Origin: Typha latifolia
Lineage: Eukaryota; Streptophyta; Magnoliopsida; Poales; Typhaceae
Reading direction: 5' to 3'
Assembly (NCBI GenBank): GCA_019914945.1
Contig: CM034100.1
Span: forward strand, 137,209 to 201,208
Length of the DNA: 64,000 nucleotides
Shown here: positions 50,623-63,878 of the stretch, piece after piece
Position numbering within the stretch: position 1 is the stretch's first letter
How the letters are laid out: each line of letters opens with the position of its first letter
The notes under the pieces: model-generated
The model's database searches: none
What the model saw: only the letters and a program-made list of their open reading frames with translations
What the model was told of the DNA's origin: nothing
Made by a program: the position numbers and the translations under genes

Positions 50623-52152
50623 CCCTCCCCGGCCCTCATTTAGTGCCAAGGATACCCACCCACTTAGCCATCCCACATGTTATGTCCATTTCCTCAATTC
50701 TCTTATTAAATTCTTTCAGTTGAACAAGAAGAAGAAACAACTCATAGATATTATACACTTTGTGTAGTTGTAATGACTACAGATACATGAGATTGTTGAA
50801 AGGAGGAGCCCTCCCTTACTTCTGGGGAATCACTTATTTTCCATTTGAAAATTGATATAAAGTTGAACCACTACTTAGAAAAGAGTGAATCCTGGACATA
50901 TACAAGAAAGCAGAGAGATTGGTGACTCAAAATTACAACTGATGCTTGTGTCTTGCATGTCAAATGCATGATCGATACACTGTTAGAGATGACTCTTTAG
51001 TCAGGACGCATTGGCAAAAAGAACGGAGGACTGATAATGCGCAGGTCAAATCTAATGATAAGGTGTTCTTATTGGGGTTAGTTGCAATTTAAGCAACAAA
51101 ACAACTCTTGGCAAACTCATGATATGACGAATCGAGTGGCAATCATTATGTCTCATGAACAACCTACAGTGGATCTGACCAAGGAATTGCAGGTAAACAA
51201 TTTAAGTCTCTTTGTTTATTACTCTTATAGCAAGTGCATATATAATCTTTTGTCTACCATTAACAAAATAAGAAGCACTAACGTTATATGCTAAGTTGTA
51301 TAAATTGTGGTTAGTAAGGAAACAGCGCTGGATTAATCTCTCAGCTTCTTTGGGCTCTAAAATCAATGGCAGTACAAAACTAGAACAAGTTGAGCTTAGT
51401 CGGAAAGCCATTTGCATTTATTAAATTTTTCGTAGCATCAGCACACCACTACCTATCTCTATCTCTATCTCAAGTTCTCAGCCACGCAAACCGATGTGAA
51501 GATCCACTCTGGAGAATTGTGGCTAAAACTACGCCTAAAAAAGAGCTTGACAGTTGAGGAAATGGAGAGGAGTCGAACAAAACAACTCAAGCTTAAGTGA
51601 AGGGGAAGCCCATTAATATTTATCAGACTCAATCATACCTTTAACAAATATAAGATCAAAGCATCGGCTGCACAAAATTTAGTACAAAGTTAGTAACCGA
51701 ACACAAAGGCTGAGGATACATTCCAAATTTCAAAAATCACCAAGAGATGAATTAGATTGTTTCGCTCACTTTGCACCAACAGTAATGAAGTATCGACTGT
51801 AGGCAGTGTGTGCATTAAGAGAGACAAACTCAACTTACATTGTGCAAAGAATAGATCAATGAAGACTGAATTTGTACAAATTTATCCAACTCCTTGAATT
51901 CTATGATGAATTACTGCAAAAGCCTAAAGGAATAGAGAAAAAAAATATATAGTCACAAGAAAATGATACATGGCAGCATGGTGCATGAAAGCAAAGTCTG
52001 TCACAGACTGAAACCAGAATTACAGCCCTGGAAAAAAATAGAATTATGAACATTGATGCCATTCAGCTAATACAAGACTCGTAATTTGGTGATCCATTTA
52101 CCCTCTGGAATTTCTCTTGAGAAACACATCCATCCAATGGTATTCCCATCTT

Positions 52153-55087
52153 CTATGTACCATTCATTGTTGCCTCAGAATCAACATGGTTCCCATTCTC
52201 TTGGTGCTTTCCATTCATTTGTGTTCTCGGCCTCTGTGGAAAACGTTTAATTATATCTAAAGTCAGAAAAATATGATATAAAAGTAAAGGCATATAATTA
52301 ACAATAGTAGTGGACAAGAGAACGTCAGCCAGAAAGAAAGTAGGTTATGCATAAATTCCTACTTCTTTTGTAAAGCGATGCCACTGACTTAGGGTGATGT
52401 CATGTTGCATCAAATTTCCCAACTCATAAAGATCTCTCCACAGTAACTGTTTTTACTAAAAACCATCTAAGTCCAAAGACAGTAATGTTATTTGGTGAAA
52501 TTCCATACCCGGTCAGCAGAATCCCCAGAATTCCCATTCAATAGCTTGTGGTTTTCTTCTTTTGATTTGCCATCTTTCTCTTTGACACTTATCGGTAGTA
52601 ATGATGCAGACCCACCGGAACGATCTGGCATCTCTGTGAGAAGACAATATAACTACAATTATTTGAGAGCTAAAAAGTTTATCGTATGACCAGTCCACAA
52701 GAGGGAAACCAACCTGGCAGTTTCCTGTCGACAAAGAATACTACCAAATTAACAGTATACCTGCAGAGGAGAAGAATAAGTAGTCAAATATATATTGCTG
52801 AAAAAAATAAACACGACTCAAACAGAGGTATTTTCCCACCATGCCACAACAACGTCAACCGTGTAGTGCTTGCGGGAAGCTATTATAAGCAGACTCTGGG
52901 CTACAGCTGTCAACCAAGCAAGGAGCTTAATAATCCTGCAATAAAAGATAAAACCTTGTACCTCATTTCCTCACATGTATGCTCACAAATCTGCTACTCT
53001 CCAAGGAGAAAAAAAACATATCCAGGAGCTGAATGTAGGTCTGGTCAAATATTATACCTTTTACTGCCATACTTCTGATATGTGAGTACAAACACAAGAG
53101 TAAATATCATGTGCGATGAAAATATTAGATCACCACAACCATATATGACTCCTCGTGGAACTGCAAGAAAGAACAAGCCTAATGAGCATTCTGACATTAC
53201 ATTGACACTTATTTAAAATCAAACCAAACGTAGGGCTACTCACAGTTAAGGAGAAGCACTTCAAATATACTGTCAGGTCGCGGCAGTCTGGCAAGCTTTG
53301 AACCCTGCATTGGATACAAAAAAGTATCTGATTATTGGAGCTCAAAAATTAAGATTTCTGAAATTATTAAGTTTTGCACTAATAAAGTCTTATCTACAAT
53401 CAACCATGCTACCTCACGGCAGTGATAATTAGGTCCAGGAAGTTGAGTGGAATAGAATGTAACTATCCGTAAAATTTGAGAAGCCTGTGAAAGAGACATC
53501 TTGCACCATAAATCACAGCATGACCAACAAGCAAAGGAAAACAGTGCATGAGAATAGGTACTTACAACTAAAAAGGCTAACACTCTGCACCAGAGAAGAA
53601 CAGTATAGAAGCGTTTGCTATGATAGACAAAGGGATGAAATGTCCACTGCAAGAGAACAAAACATTGTTAAGACTTGCAGTCACACACTCAAGAGAGACA
53701 TGAACCTGCAGCTTCAAATTAAAGAAATAACTGCGATAAAGCATACAACTCTAATTTGATCTTTATCTCAGATACACTGAAGGGTTTCACATTTGACTTC
53801 AAACAAAGCACTAATAACATCTAGCAGTATCCCAAATTTCACACAGATGAAACACAATGAGATTCCTACTGATGTATTCAATTGAAAAAGACTAATGAGA
53901 GCAATTAACCCTGAAAAAGTCAACTTAAATGAATAATTCATGAGAACTTTGCCAAACAAATTTACCTGATTCAGTTATCGTAGTGGTGTAAATTTTTTTT
54001 GATTTATATACATATATATATGAAGTCAGAATGATGAAACATGTAGACATTACGGCAAAGGTGAACTAAGCATGTTAGTATCTGAAATAGGCAGGAGTGT
54101 TGGTTGATAATCAGGGAGTGATGAATGAACTAGTCAATATGGAACCAATGAAAACCTAAATTCTCAAACACTTGCTCTTTTTCTCCACCCATTTGCCTGT
54201 TACTAAATCCACAGGAATGGTTTTGCTGAATAAGCAGTGGATATAATAGTCACCTTTTGGCGAAGCATTAGATAATCTAGCATGAACTGCTCTTCCATTG
54301 AGAAGAAATTAAAGAAGAATCAGAGACAATTTATTTGGGAAAATATGATTAGACTTAAAGTCTAAAGTAAAATGCAATTGAAGAAATAATTTCAGATAAC
54401 AGCTTAAGTAACCGTGCATAGAAAATCTGAAAAAAAGCAACTTCATAATACAGTTTCATGGAAAGACAAGAACAAGAAGGAAGTATACCAGTAGAAAGGA
54501 GAGAAATATGAAGGTGAATAGACTCTCACTGATGTAACCTCTTTCTTGTCCAAGCTCCTGAAGATACAAATACATAGAAAGTAAATCAGGTGAAATTTTA
54601 AGGAAAAACTACAGGTTTGTTTCTTCTCGTCACGGTGGTAATGGAAATAGACAAGGGGATAACCAGATGGTACGTACCGGAAGGATCATGAAACCAAGAT
54701 CCTGGAGAACTGGTCCTGGTCGATGCAGATAATGGACTCCTCGAGCGGCCAACCCATGAAGATACTAGATAATGGAAAAGAAAATTCCCAAATTAAATCA
54801 TACCCTGGTCAATCAAGACCAGAATTGAGACATTTCACAAGGGATTTCGCTTCACAAACAAATTTTGGAAGCAAAATTACCTGACAAATGAGACCTGCGA
54901 GAAGAAACTTCCATTTCTCCAAAAGAAGCTGTATCTCTATCGAAATCTCCGCCGAAACCTTTCTCCCCAACTTCAAAATCCAACCAAGATGTTACTCGAA
55001 AGCAAGACCAGAGAGACTTGGAAAGAGAAGAAGAATTACAAGGCAAATATGTACCTTGGACGCCTCGCGAGCAACGTAAAGAGTCAT
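52153..55087 (-). CDS. IPCS: Inositolphosphorylceramide synthase (sphingomyelin-synthase family)
   Basis: Predicted 314-aa multi-pass membrane enzyme that transfers phosphoinositol from phosphatidylinositol to ceramide, in the Golgi/trans-Golgi. Exons in gene order: 55055-55087, 54881-54970, 54678-54764, 54489-54557, 53566-53646, 53413-53484, 53244-53304, 53058-53160, 52840-52935, 52714-52760, 52509-52633, 52153-52233. The conserved start [11 protein letters not shown] is followed by [20 protein letters not shown] and the family blocks [31 protein letters not shown] (His181) and [20 protein letters not shown] (His222 and Asp226). Together these give the His-His-Asp triad of the family. The tail is hydrophilic and ends ATMNGT. 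It matches remembered Arabidopsis IPCS/ERH1 proteins; the paralogue number is not assigned. Confidence 0.95.
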
Positions 55088-55640
55088 GGCTACTGCTGCT
55101 GTTGCTGCAAGGATCAATCAAGTCCATACTCTTTCACCATCCAACTTTTGCTATGATCATTCTCCTCCAAAACTCTCGTCAGGCGACCGATCGAAATCAA
55201 CTAAAGATTAGGGTTGTAATCTGGAGAATACGAACTAAAAATTTGTTTACCCAGAGATGGCCTCCTCCCGCTTCTTCCTATCTAGAAATCAGAACCCCTT
55301 GTCAGTTCTCCTCTTATTATTAATTTTTAAAATATGTAAGTAGGAATCAGAATTGCGAAGATCGTAGGATTATATATGCGCATACCGAAGTGGGGTTACT
55401 CGCCCCCGCCTTGTTGTCTAACTGAAGATCTTTCCTTCTTCTTTTTCAGAACGCGGGGTTGACACGGATTGAAGCCGACGGTTGGTTAATTGAGAAGGTC
55501 GTGGGGTCGTCGCTCTCTTTCCCTTACGCCAGCTTAGACGAAAGTCCAGCGAAGAAGGTGAGATGCATCGAAGAGAGGGGGACGGTCTTTCTTTGACTCC
55601 ACTTGGGATTATGGTAAAATGGTGATCGAGAAATGAAAGA

Positions 55641-55679
55641 TTCTTTATTTTTATTTTTATTTTTATTTTTATTTTTATA
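55641..55679. repeat. (TTTTTA)n microsatellite
   Basis: About six tandem TTTTTA units. Confidence 0.9.
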
Positions 55680-56430
55680 GAAAGGGCGGCGACGATGCAT
55701 TCCGTTGTTTCAAAACCTAACCACATTATATCCTCCTTTTTCTTTTTCTTTTTCCTATTGAATATTTATTTATGTGTTCGGGTCCGAATTTGATTATTTT
55801 AATGGTTCCAATCCGATGACATTCCCTTAAAAGTCCTGTTTAGGTGAAACAGCGCCATATCCATGGAATGAATGGAATGGAGTTTGTTGCTCTCAATTGC
55901 TACATTCAGGATCACGGGAAAGGGCGAAGTTTGAAGCTAAAGAAACGGCAAAAATATTGCAAGGCAAGTCTCCTTATCCTAAAAGAGAAAATTATCTGCT
56001 TCCAAGTTACTTCTCTTCTCAGTTCTCTGGTCAGCCCATCGAATCAGCCGGTCGCCAGAAATACAATTCCACGTTCTGCGCACCCTTGTCGGGTCCACTA
56101 GATTCCATTGCAATCTCCTCCACCGGTTGTCATTATTCTACATCCCTGGCCCAGTAACAGTATCCAGATCTTTCTTCTTCCCCGCTCTTGCAATTCAAAT
56201 TCAAATTCTCTTACAATTTTCTGAAGGAGTGTTTGAATTGTCAACAACCGGCACGTCAGACTTTGGTTTTGGTCGCCATTCCAGAGAGCCAAGTGAATGT
56301 TCAAGACGACACCCAAACGATGTAGAAAGGTAGGAGGCAAATGCTGCCCCTTTTCTTCTGGCCAAATGATGGGACTGCTTAGTCATTTTTCTCTTTTCTT
56401 TTTGCTATCATGCATGTGACATAATTCATA

Positions 56431-56456
56431 TGAAGAAGAAGAAGAAGAAGAAGAAA
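56431..56456. repeat. (GAA)n microsatellite
   Basis: About eight GAA/AAG triplets. Confidence 0.85.
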
Positions 56457-57737
56457 GATAAAAGACAGACCTGTTACAATGTAGATAAGATGGTGATCCT
56501 GAACTCTGAAGACAAAAGAGGCCCCCCTGGCGTACAGCGAGGTCACCGGGGACCAGGAGCCACTAAAGGGTAAAGTCTTTAAAGCTACATACACCAGCCC
56601 TCGATCCCTACAATAGATTAACACTTTTGGGAGATAGCCCAACAGTTAAAAAAAAAAAAGGGCCCAAAAGAGGTCGAATAGTATAGTATTAAACTATCAA
56701 GCAAGAAGGCCCAACACGGGCCCATTTTCTACTTGCATGACGCATACGCTCGTTTATTTGTGTACAGCCCCTATATGTACGTATTGATCATAGTTCTATA
56801 CTTCCTGTGCTAGTTGTCACGTGATCAACTAGCTTTATTTAGCATCATAACCAACTAAAGTAGGTTGAAGAATAATCACTGTGAAGTCAAATAAAATGCA
56901 AAGTAAAGCTAAATTAATACACTTTACAAGCACTCTACAATAAAACAATGTTGAACACTTTTATGTATAAGGATGACACCACAAATCAGATAGTATGCAG
57001 CGATAAGATACGATTTCTGCATTGAGTCGCGATTTTGCGAGATGAAGCTTTCTTTCCTCTGCTAAGAAAAGAGCGTGGTAAGCTAATAGTGAGTACTGAA
57101 ATTGCTGATAAATTGTTTCTATAAGATGGCTATCTCATCCTAGCTGAGGAAAACAAAACACCACCACAAACTGCGAGCGAATTAATTCCTAACATCACGT
57201 ATGCAGCTTCCAACTGCAAGGAATATTCGTAAAACATATTAATGTGTCGGGAATTGCTTTGTTAGCAGACCATGAAATGCTTCAAGGATTGTTTGTATTT
57301 CACTCTTGCTGCAGCCTTTCTGACTGTGGGCCAATCCATTACAACAACAAATGATATTAACTAAAGCAAACTGACAATAACTGTATGCCAATTATTTATG
57401 GCATGTGCTTCAGAGAGAACTTTTGGCCTTATGATTCTCTTCTATGCAAACTGTTATATCATACAAATTATCACATATAGTCAATTAGTCACAAACTTTT
57501 GTTCCTGGATAAATACTCACTCTACTTACTGTTACAACAAGATAGCTAAGCTAAACCCCATCACTCGTGAACTACAACAATATTGTATGTTGAATATATT
57601 TGTTATCAAACATTAGTAAATAAGAGAGAGCTGTAAATAGAGTCAAGACCTCGTGATCCATCTCTGTAGACATATGTATGAAATACATTAGAAATGACTG
57701 GAAAATTTACCTCTTACTTCATCTAACATGCAGGTAC

Positions 57738-60555
57738 TTATGCTCTCCCTACAGGAGAAAGAGGTGGATGGTTTGGTACATAGCTTGCTGGAACTTCGAG
57801 GTTAATTCTTGCAGAAGCCTTCCTTTCATCAGCAGCAAAGATATCTTCCTGCAAAGCATGTACTCCTAATTGCTGTCTGGTAGGATTCACGTTATGAAGC
57901 TTTGCTATACATGTAGCAAAAGCCTGAACTACAGCAATGGATTCCTGAAATTCAACTATGTAAACCCCTTCTTTGAAAGAAACCATTCTGAAGGCATGTC
58001 CACTCTCTTGAGATTGACCCTGAGGAAGATAGAATTGTGAGGATTATTAGTTTGGCCAATTTGGCTGATTTTTCCCACTAAACAATGATCAGTAACTGCG
58101 ACATGAATAAGCGTACCTGAAAAAAAAGTTCAAGTTGCTGAGTACAAATTTGGACTGAATCAGGACTCTTGTAATTCAGAAATTCATCAGTAAGTGTACT
58201 AAGCTTGCAGCCCTCATCCCAACCTCCACAATCACATATTCCTGAGTTCCATCTTTCTATTAAAGATGAGGGCTCTCCAGAATCTGAACACCCATGAATC
58301 CCGCTAGGAAGTATGACCACTACGTTAGCTAAATTTGAATAATCATTGCTCTGCTCAGTTTGCAAGGTTTTTTCTCGGAACAAAGAGCATGTATTTGCTA
58401 CTGAATCTTTTGGTTTTAAATTGCCATGTTTACTGCTGTATGATGCACCTCCATTAGACAATTCTATCATATCTTGTGGACCCTTCACAAGAATGGCTGC
58501 AAATTCGCTCTTAAATTGTGAACTAACAGGCCGATGGGATGTTGGTGTCAGTTCATTGCCAAACAAAACAAATTGTCTAACAACATGATCATGATCATAT
58601 TTTGAGTCATACCACCATGTTTTTGAAAGTGAAACCTTTATCTCGCCTATAATGCTGGAGATTAACTGATGCTTCTTGCTCTTGTTTCCTGGCTTTATCC
58701 AGGCCCCAGATTTTTTTTTGGATTCTTGTACGGTGAATATTGTATAAATGCATTCAAAATCATCCTTGTTGGAGATGCTTTTCTTTCTCACTGTGGCTGC
58801 AAGAATATCACTATTACCGGATGAGAGCATGAACAAAGGTAATCCATTCTTCCAATTGAGCCGAAGAAGCGCTTGCTTGGTTGACACCAGCCTGGAGGTA
58901 CTCAAGTTTCTTCTTGACTGGCAAGTTGGATCAATACTTTCATCAACTGAGCTACGTGGTCCATTTGATGATGTCATTTCTTTCAACCTGATAAAGTTAC
59001 TAGCATTGCTTAATTCAGAACAGTGATTGGAAGATTCTGCTATTGGACCAGATAAGGATATGTGGTTCTTGGGCCTTAGCAATGGATCTAATATCCTCCT
59101 CAGTGGGCTGCGCCTACCTCTGTTGTTTGAGCATTCCCTGTCTCCATCAAATTTATCTGCACAAACAATTGATTCCAACTGCCTGACAGAAGACTTCTCT
59201 CTTAAGCTGGAGTTCCAGCTCATTCTATTCAGTCCAGAACTTGATTGATCATTGCGTAATTCTTTGGCAGCAGTACCACTTGTTCTTCCATTGCTTTTTC
59301 TGTTAGCTGTACTTGCAAGGAGTATGTTCTTCTTTCTAATTTCACGCTTCGCCTCATTTCCCCCTGATGTGTTTTCAGTCAGACAATTGCTACTGTGTTC
59401 AGGTGCATCTGTTAATGTAGTCTGAGGGAGAGGACAAGAGTGGGGGATATATGATCTCTTGATTAGATGGACATCCCCAGGAAAGTCAGCTGAAAAGCAA
59501 TTGTTATTTCTTTCTGTTTGCCCTCCATCATTAGATACTGGTGACTCAAAGCTGCAGCGCCTCACATGAACACTCTGTTGAAGGTGATCCCAAATGTACT
59601 CACTACTCTTGGATAAGATAAAGCAATTGTTTGGTGTCCAGTCTCTATCTACGTATAGGTTTCTAGCACACTGTTGGACCTTTTCCTCCCTCTCCCGTCT
59701 ACTATCCTGAGCCCCTACCAACTTACCTGCAAAAGTTGATGCATCAATATCTCTGGAAGTTGAAAAGATGAAATTTGGAGGCCGAGATGCATCATAGGAT
59801 ATAGCTTCATGCTCTGGACTTTTACCTTTCTCATCATTGTGAACCAATTCGTCATACCCTATTCCATTATCTGCAGCAGGGAACTTTGCAGATGAAGTTT
59901 CCAAATTACCAAACTGTGTGACATTGTCAGACTGTTTCCCCAGCAACTGAGTTTGCTTCCCTATAATGGATGGATGTTGATGACTGTCCACAAAATGAGA
60001 TTGCATCCTTTTAAGAAGAGGCTTATCTGTGCTTTCACAAGATTGGGCAGATGATCCAAAGGTAGAAGATAATGAGGAGTCATTACTGCTAGATGGAGAA
60101 TTTGTATCGCTTCCACTAGTCACAGGTTTCTTATGGTTACTCCAGCTCTCAAGGTGGCACCAATCGAGAACTCCAACTTTTAAAGCCTTTTCCTGGGCAG
60201 TGTCTCCTCTTTCAATGCTCCGGAGGTATGATGGAACTTTGGACATATGCTTTACAAGATCATCAACACCATTTGCCTTCCTTCTGGGCCATGGTTTTTT
60301 ATGGCTCCTGGAGGATGCTGGCTGGAATGGGCACCTCTCTGCCATATACCTATCTGGAACTGCTTGTTCACTAAGCATTCGCCTTTCCAGAGCCCCTTCT
60401 TTGTCCTGATATTTTGTAATCGTACTTACTCTAGAGCTTAAAACCATCTCCTTTGGTACTCTAGCAAATTGATGTCTTGAGTTATTCCACCTGACTTGTG
60501 CATTATACTGCATTGCAACAGTTTCGTCATGTTCAGCGCGGCTTTCTGTGGGCAT
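57738..60555 (-). CDS. Plant DUF3527-type protein of unknown function
   Basis: Predicted 906-aa hydrophilic protein. Exon 58117-60555 (813 codons) joins in phase to 57738-58019 (93 codons plus stop). The N-terminal half is Ser/Asn/Lys-rich and looks disordered (for example TSGSDTNSPSSSNDSSLSST). The C-terminal third contains conserved-looking blocks: LRLNWKNGLPLFMLSS, ECIYTIFTVQE, SSIIGEIKVSLSKTWW, VVVILPSGIHG, ERWNSGICDCGGWDEGCKL, and in the last exon HAFRMVSFKEGVYIVEFQES and LQEDIFAADERKASARINLE. These resemble the plant DUF3527 family as I remember it; no enzyme motif is visible. The 5' UTR probably begins near 61600 and is interrupted by an intron, with a donor-like GTACGATAC (minus strand) near 61386-61394. 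ATG 60555 is the first in the long open frame. Confidence 0.85.
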
Positions 60556-61457
60556 CTTTACCGTGTTCTAACGTGATGGTTTAAGCTGTCTCATTTGGAA
60601 AGAATCTAACTTCTATTCAAGTGCAGCAAATTGATTTACCCACTTTCAGCTACCATGATGACACATTATTCACTGCTTATCCCTGTTGATACCAAGAATG
60701 ATAGATGGGATTTCAGCGGTAAGTTAGCTCCACATAAATAAACTTGCATCGATAATGAATACGACCATTGTGACAGAACATCTTCTGAATACAACTACTC
60801 TGAAAAGAGTGATGCCAATAAGGAAAAATAATCAGCACATAAAAGGCCAAAATTAAGACAAAACCCCTGTTTGTTTTCGTTCTTGCAAAATATTGAAGGA
60901 TCAAGATGCGCATATGCCGCAATATAATTCTAGATAGTGCAAACTGAAAGAACCACAAGTCAAAAATCTCAAGGCATTAATTACTAATTAATATTAGTGT
61001 TCAACAGTGTCTGTCATCCATAACAGAAAGATCAATATAATTTATGCTAGAGATCATGATGCTTAATGATGAAATATGAGATGTCCTTGCAAATACTTAA
61101 CATTCCGATGCCACATTGCAAGGTTCATGTACCAAACCCCAAACGAAATCAATTCCTAACGCAACAGACAAGCCGAAAATCTTTAAACCCATTACTCGCG
61201 TAAAAGCAAAAATAAATAAAAATAAATCTAAAGCAATCCGACATCCTCACTCATTTACCTCCAAAACTCCACTTCTTCGACCGAATCGAACGATAGAAGA
61301 AAGGAACAGACGTATAACGGAGCGCATTGCAACTAATCAGTCAAGAAGCATAACTAACAAATTCAAGCAGCAAAATTAGGGAAGAGTATCGTACCAAAGA
61401 ATAGAGATCTGCTTCGCCGTCCCCGACTTCTCTTCGATCCGAAAGAATGGGGATGCA

Positions 61458-61485
61458 GTGGGAGTGGGAGTGGGAGTGGGAGTGG
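61458..61485. repeat. (GTGGGA)n hexamer repeat
   Basis: Four to five tandem GTGGGA units in the presumed 5' leader of the DUF3527 gene. Confidence 0.9.
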
Positions 61486-61586
61486 AGTTTGGAGTAGAAG
61501 AGGTACGAGAGCCCAAAGGGAAAGAGAAAGGGTTTTTGGGTTTGGGATGCTTTGGTCGGTGTGGCTTTCACGGGGCGCGGCGCTCG

Positions 61587-61590
<4 letters not shown>

Positions 61591-61637
<47 letters not shown>
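61591..61637. repeat. (GA)n microsatellite
   Basis: About 23 uninterrupted GA units next to the presumed transcription start of the minus-strand gene. Confidence 0.95.
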
Positions 61638-61640
<3 letters not shown>

Positions 61641-62614
61641 AGTATAGGAATCCACCGGACCCCACACCCACTCTCCCGCGCGCGCGGAACCGTGTGGACC
61701 CCCACCTCTTGCGTAGTTGTCGTTGGAGTGGTCACATGGTTGCGGTTGCCGAGGTGGACAGCTTTGGGACCCACCTGACGACTTGGCACTGTCTTTGTAT
61801 TCCTTCTGCTTCCCCTTATTTTTCATCAGTCGTTGTCTCTTTGTACTATTCGACATTAGCTGGAAGATATTCCTAACTTTATTTATCCACGTAATTATTA
61901 GTCAATTGTAGATTATTATTATTTTTTTTAAAAAGATGCTTAAAAGTTAAGACGGCCTGATAGGCTGTCCAGAGTTTTGGCATTATCCAAGCTCAGATTG
62001 CGTGGAGATCGAAGATATTGTATACTAACTCTAACTTTTAACTCTTTACTCTTACAATTGATTCCTTAATTTTTCATTGCTCAATTCTTGAAATATTTAA
62101 CATGATTTGCCTAGCCATCGGCTCACTAGATTGTCCCTAGCTACCTAATGCATTGGACTAGAACATGCATCCCTAGCTAACGCAATTTTTAGATGTCCGG
62201 CCATATATAGGGTACGATATTGATATACTTACTTTCAATGTATGCATGGGAAATCACGCGACTAGAAAATTAAGGACGTCCAAAAGGCAGGCTATCCCAT
62301 TCCAACTCAATCAATCTTGCTTGGTTTTATTTATAGCAGCTGCTAAACGACACATCGAAGTAACATAAAGATGGAGTCAAACATATATCAACGAGAAGGC
62401 GAGAGAGATGGAGCATGAAATGCGTGCATGGTGAGTTGGCGACGCACGTAGCTGTATATATACCATTTTCCAATTCAGGGCCACTTAAAGTACTTCTCGT
62501 TGAAGCGATATATCTGAGATCTTATATATCTATTGCCGGCATCCTTGTCGCCTTCTTAATTAAGCACTAACTACAACCGCCGCCGCCTATCTCGCTTCAC
62601 CTATGACCTTGTCA
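61641..62614. other. Intergenic left of the glycosyltransferase pseudogene
   Basis: No gene recognised. The left part should contain the upstream promoter of the DUF3527 gene. Confidence 0.45.
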
Positions 62615-62761
62615 AAACACCTCCGGCTCCGGCCGATTTCGCTCCATCACTGCGAGACCGTTAAATTTTAACGACAATGATCCCCGGTCGATCGATACTA
62701 ACATTTATGGACCTGGAGGAGCCGTTGCGACTTGCATGCGAGCATGGTTTGTAGGCTCTCT

Positions 62762-62796
<35 letters not shown>
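62762..62796. repeat. (GA)n microsatellite
   Basis: About 15 GA units, within the first piece of the UGT relic. Confidence 0.9.
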
Positions 62797-62798
<2 letters not shown>

Positions 62799-63840
62799 AC
62801 TAATTAATTTTGCGGCAACAAGATCCGGATGGGTGGTCACCACTTACATGCCTGATAGTGGACGTGATGATGAGCTTTGCGGTAACTATGGGCATGCAGA
62901 TCTAAGAGCTCGGCGTTCCTGCAATTAATGCTTTCTGCATTATTATATTAGCGCTGCTTGCGTCTGGACTTTATATCTGCACCCCAGAGCTCTTAAAGAG
63001 TGGAGAAATTCCATTGCCAGGTACATTTGAGTTCTTACGTACTCTCAGATTAGCTTGTTAGTATGTTCAAAATTCCAGCAAAAGATTCATATATATATAT
63101 GGGCGAAACCTAATTTTCTAATTGCCAAACATATTAGCAGATGAAGTGCACATACATGGACGAGTGTATAATAAGCGTGCCAGGCATATAGACCTTCCTC
63201 TGCCGATCGAGGGGATCTCATAAGCTTTATAAGATGAGCTAGCAAAGAGCTCCTCCGACCGCGACCTCCACTTCATTCCACCGAAACCTCCAACTCCAGA
63301 CTCGCACGTGCCCTTATTCTTAACACCTTTGAGTCCTTAGAGAAGCCTCCGAGTTTAACCACCCACTGCCCCCATCAGCTACGCTATCAGACCTTCAAGT
63401 CCACTACCACTTCACAAATCTCCGCGAGCTTAGTTATGGCACAAAGGACCGCACGTGCATTGCATGGCTTGACTCCCTGCCATGTAGGTCTGTCGTCTAC
63501 ATCAGCTTGATAGTTCTCAAAAGGGAAGAGTTCGTCGAGTTCTGGCAGGGGCTAGTGAACAGCGGATACTGCAGGTTCTTATGGGTGGTCAGATCGGATC
63601 TGATCGACGGCGACGAGCACTCACCAACGACGGGAAGACAGATGGCGGAGAGGGGCTGCGTCTTGGGATGGACCACGCAGGAGGAAGTTACTGTCCCATG
63701 CACTCGACGGTGGAAAGCATGACGTCAGGGTTGCCGATGGCGTGCTGGCCACAGTGCTTCTCGGACCATGAGAAACGTGTACGAGAGGGGAGTGGTGGAG
63801 AAGACCTGAGGGAGGCGGAAAAGTTGAGGAAGAAGGCGAC

Positions 63841-63842
<2 letters not shown>

Positions 63843-63877
<35 letters not shown>
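63843..63877. repeat. (TA)n microsatellite
   Basis: About 17 TA units interrupting the 3' end of the UGT relic. Confidence 0.95.

Positions 63878-63878
<1 letters not shown>

Larger units (their letters stand above)
48426..52152. other. Gene-poor stretch of about 3.7 kb
   Basis: PAR1 3' UTR on the left and the IPC synthase 3' UTR on the right. In between are AT-rich DNA, a CT/GT/GA microsatellite (49448-49516) and a (CCA)n run (50600-50622). Open frames are short and unrecognised. No transposon ends or RNA gene seen. Confidence 0.5.
55088..57737. other. Intergenic left of the DUF3527 gene
   Basis: Promoter of the minus-strand IPC synthase gene on the left and 3' UTR of the minus-strand DUF3527 gene on the right. 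Contains (TTTTA)n at 55641-55679 and (GAA)n at 56431-56456. Small frames (for example 55844-56101 +) carry no recognisable domain. Confidence 0.45.
60556..61640 (-). promoter_or_regulatory. DUF3527 gene leader, leader intron and core promoter
   Basis: No coding gene. On the minus strand a likely untranslated exon lies at about 61395-61590, carrying a hexamer repeat (TCCCAC)n at 61458-61485. A long GA/CT microsatellite at 61591-61637 lies just upstream, as in many plant leaders. The leader intron would span about 830 bp. Inferred from splice signals and composition only. Confidence 0.4.

Noticed and set aside
61341..61856. 171-codon frame with long Leu-Ser repeats
   Set aside because: It translates the (CT)n microsatellite and the GTGGGA repeat; not a protein.
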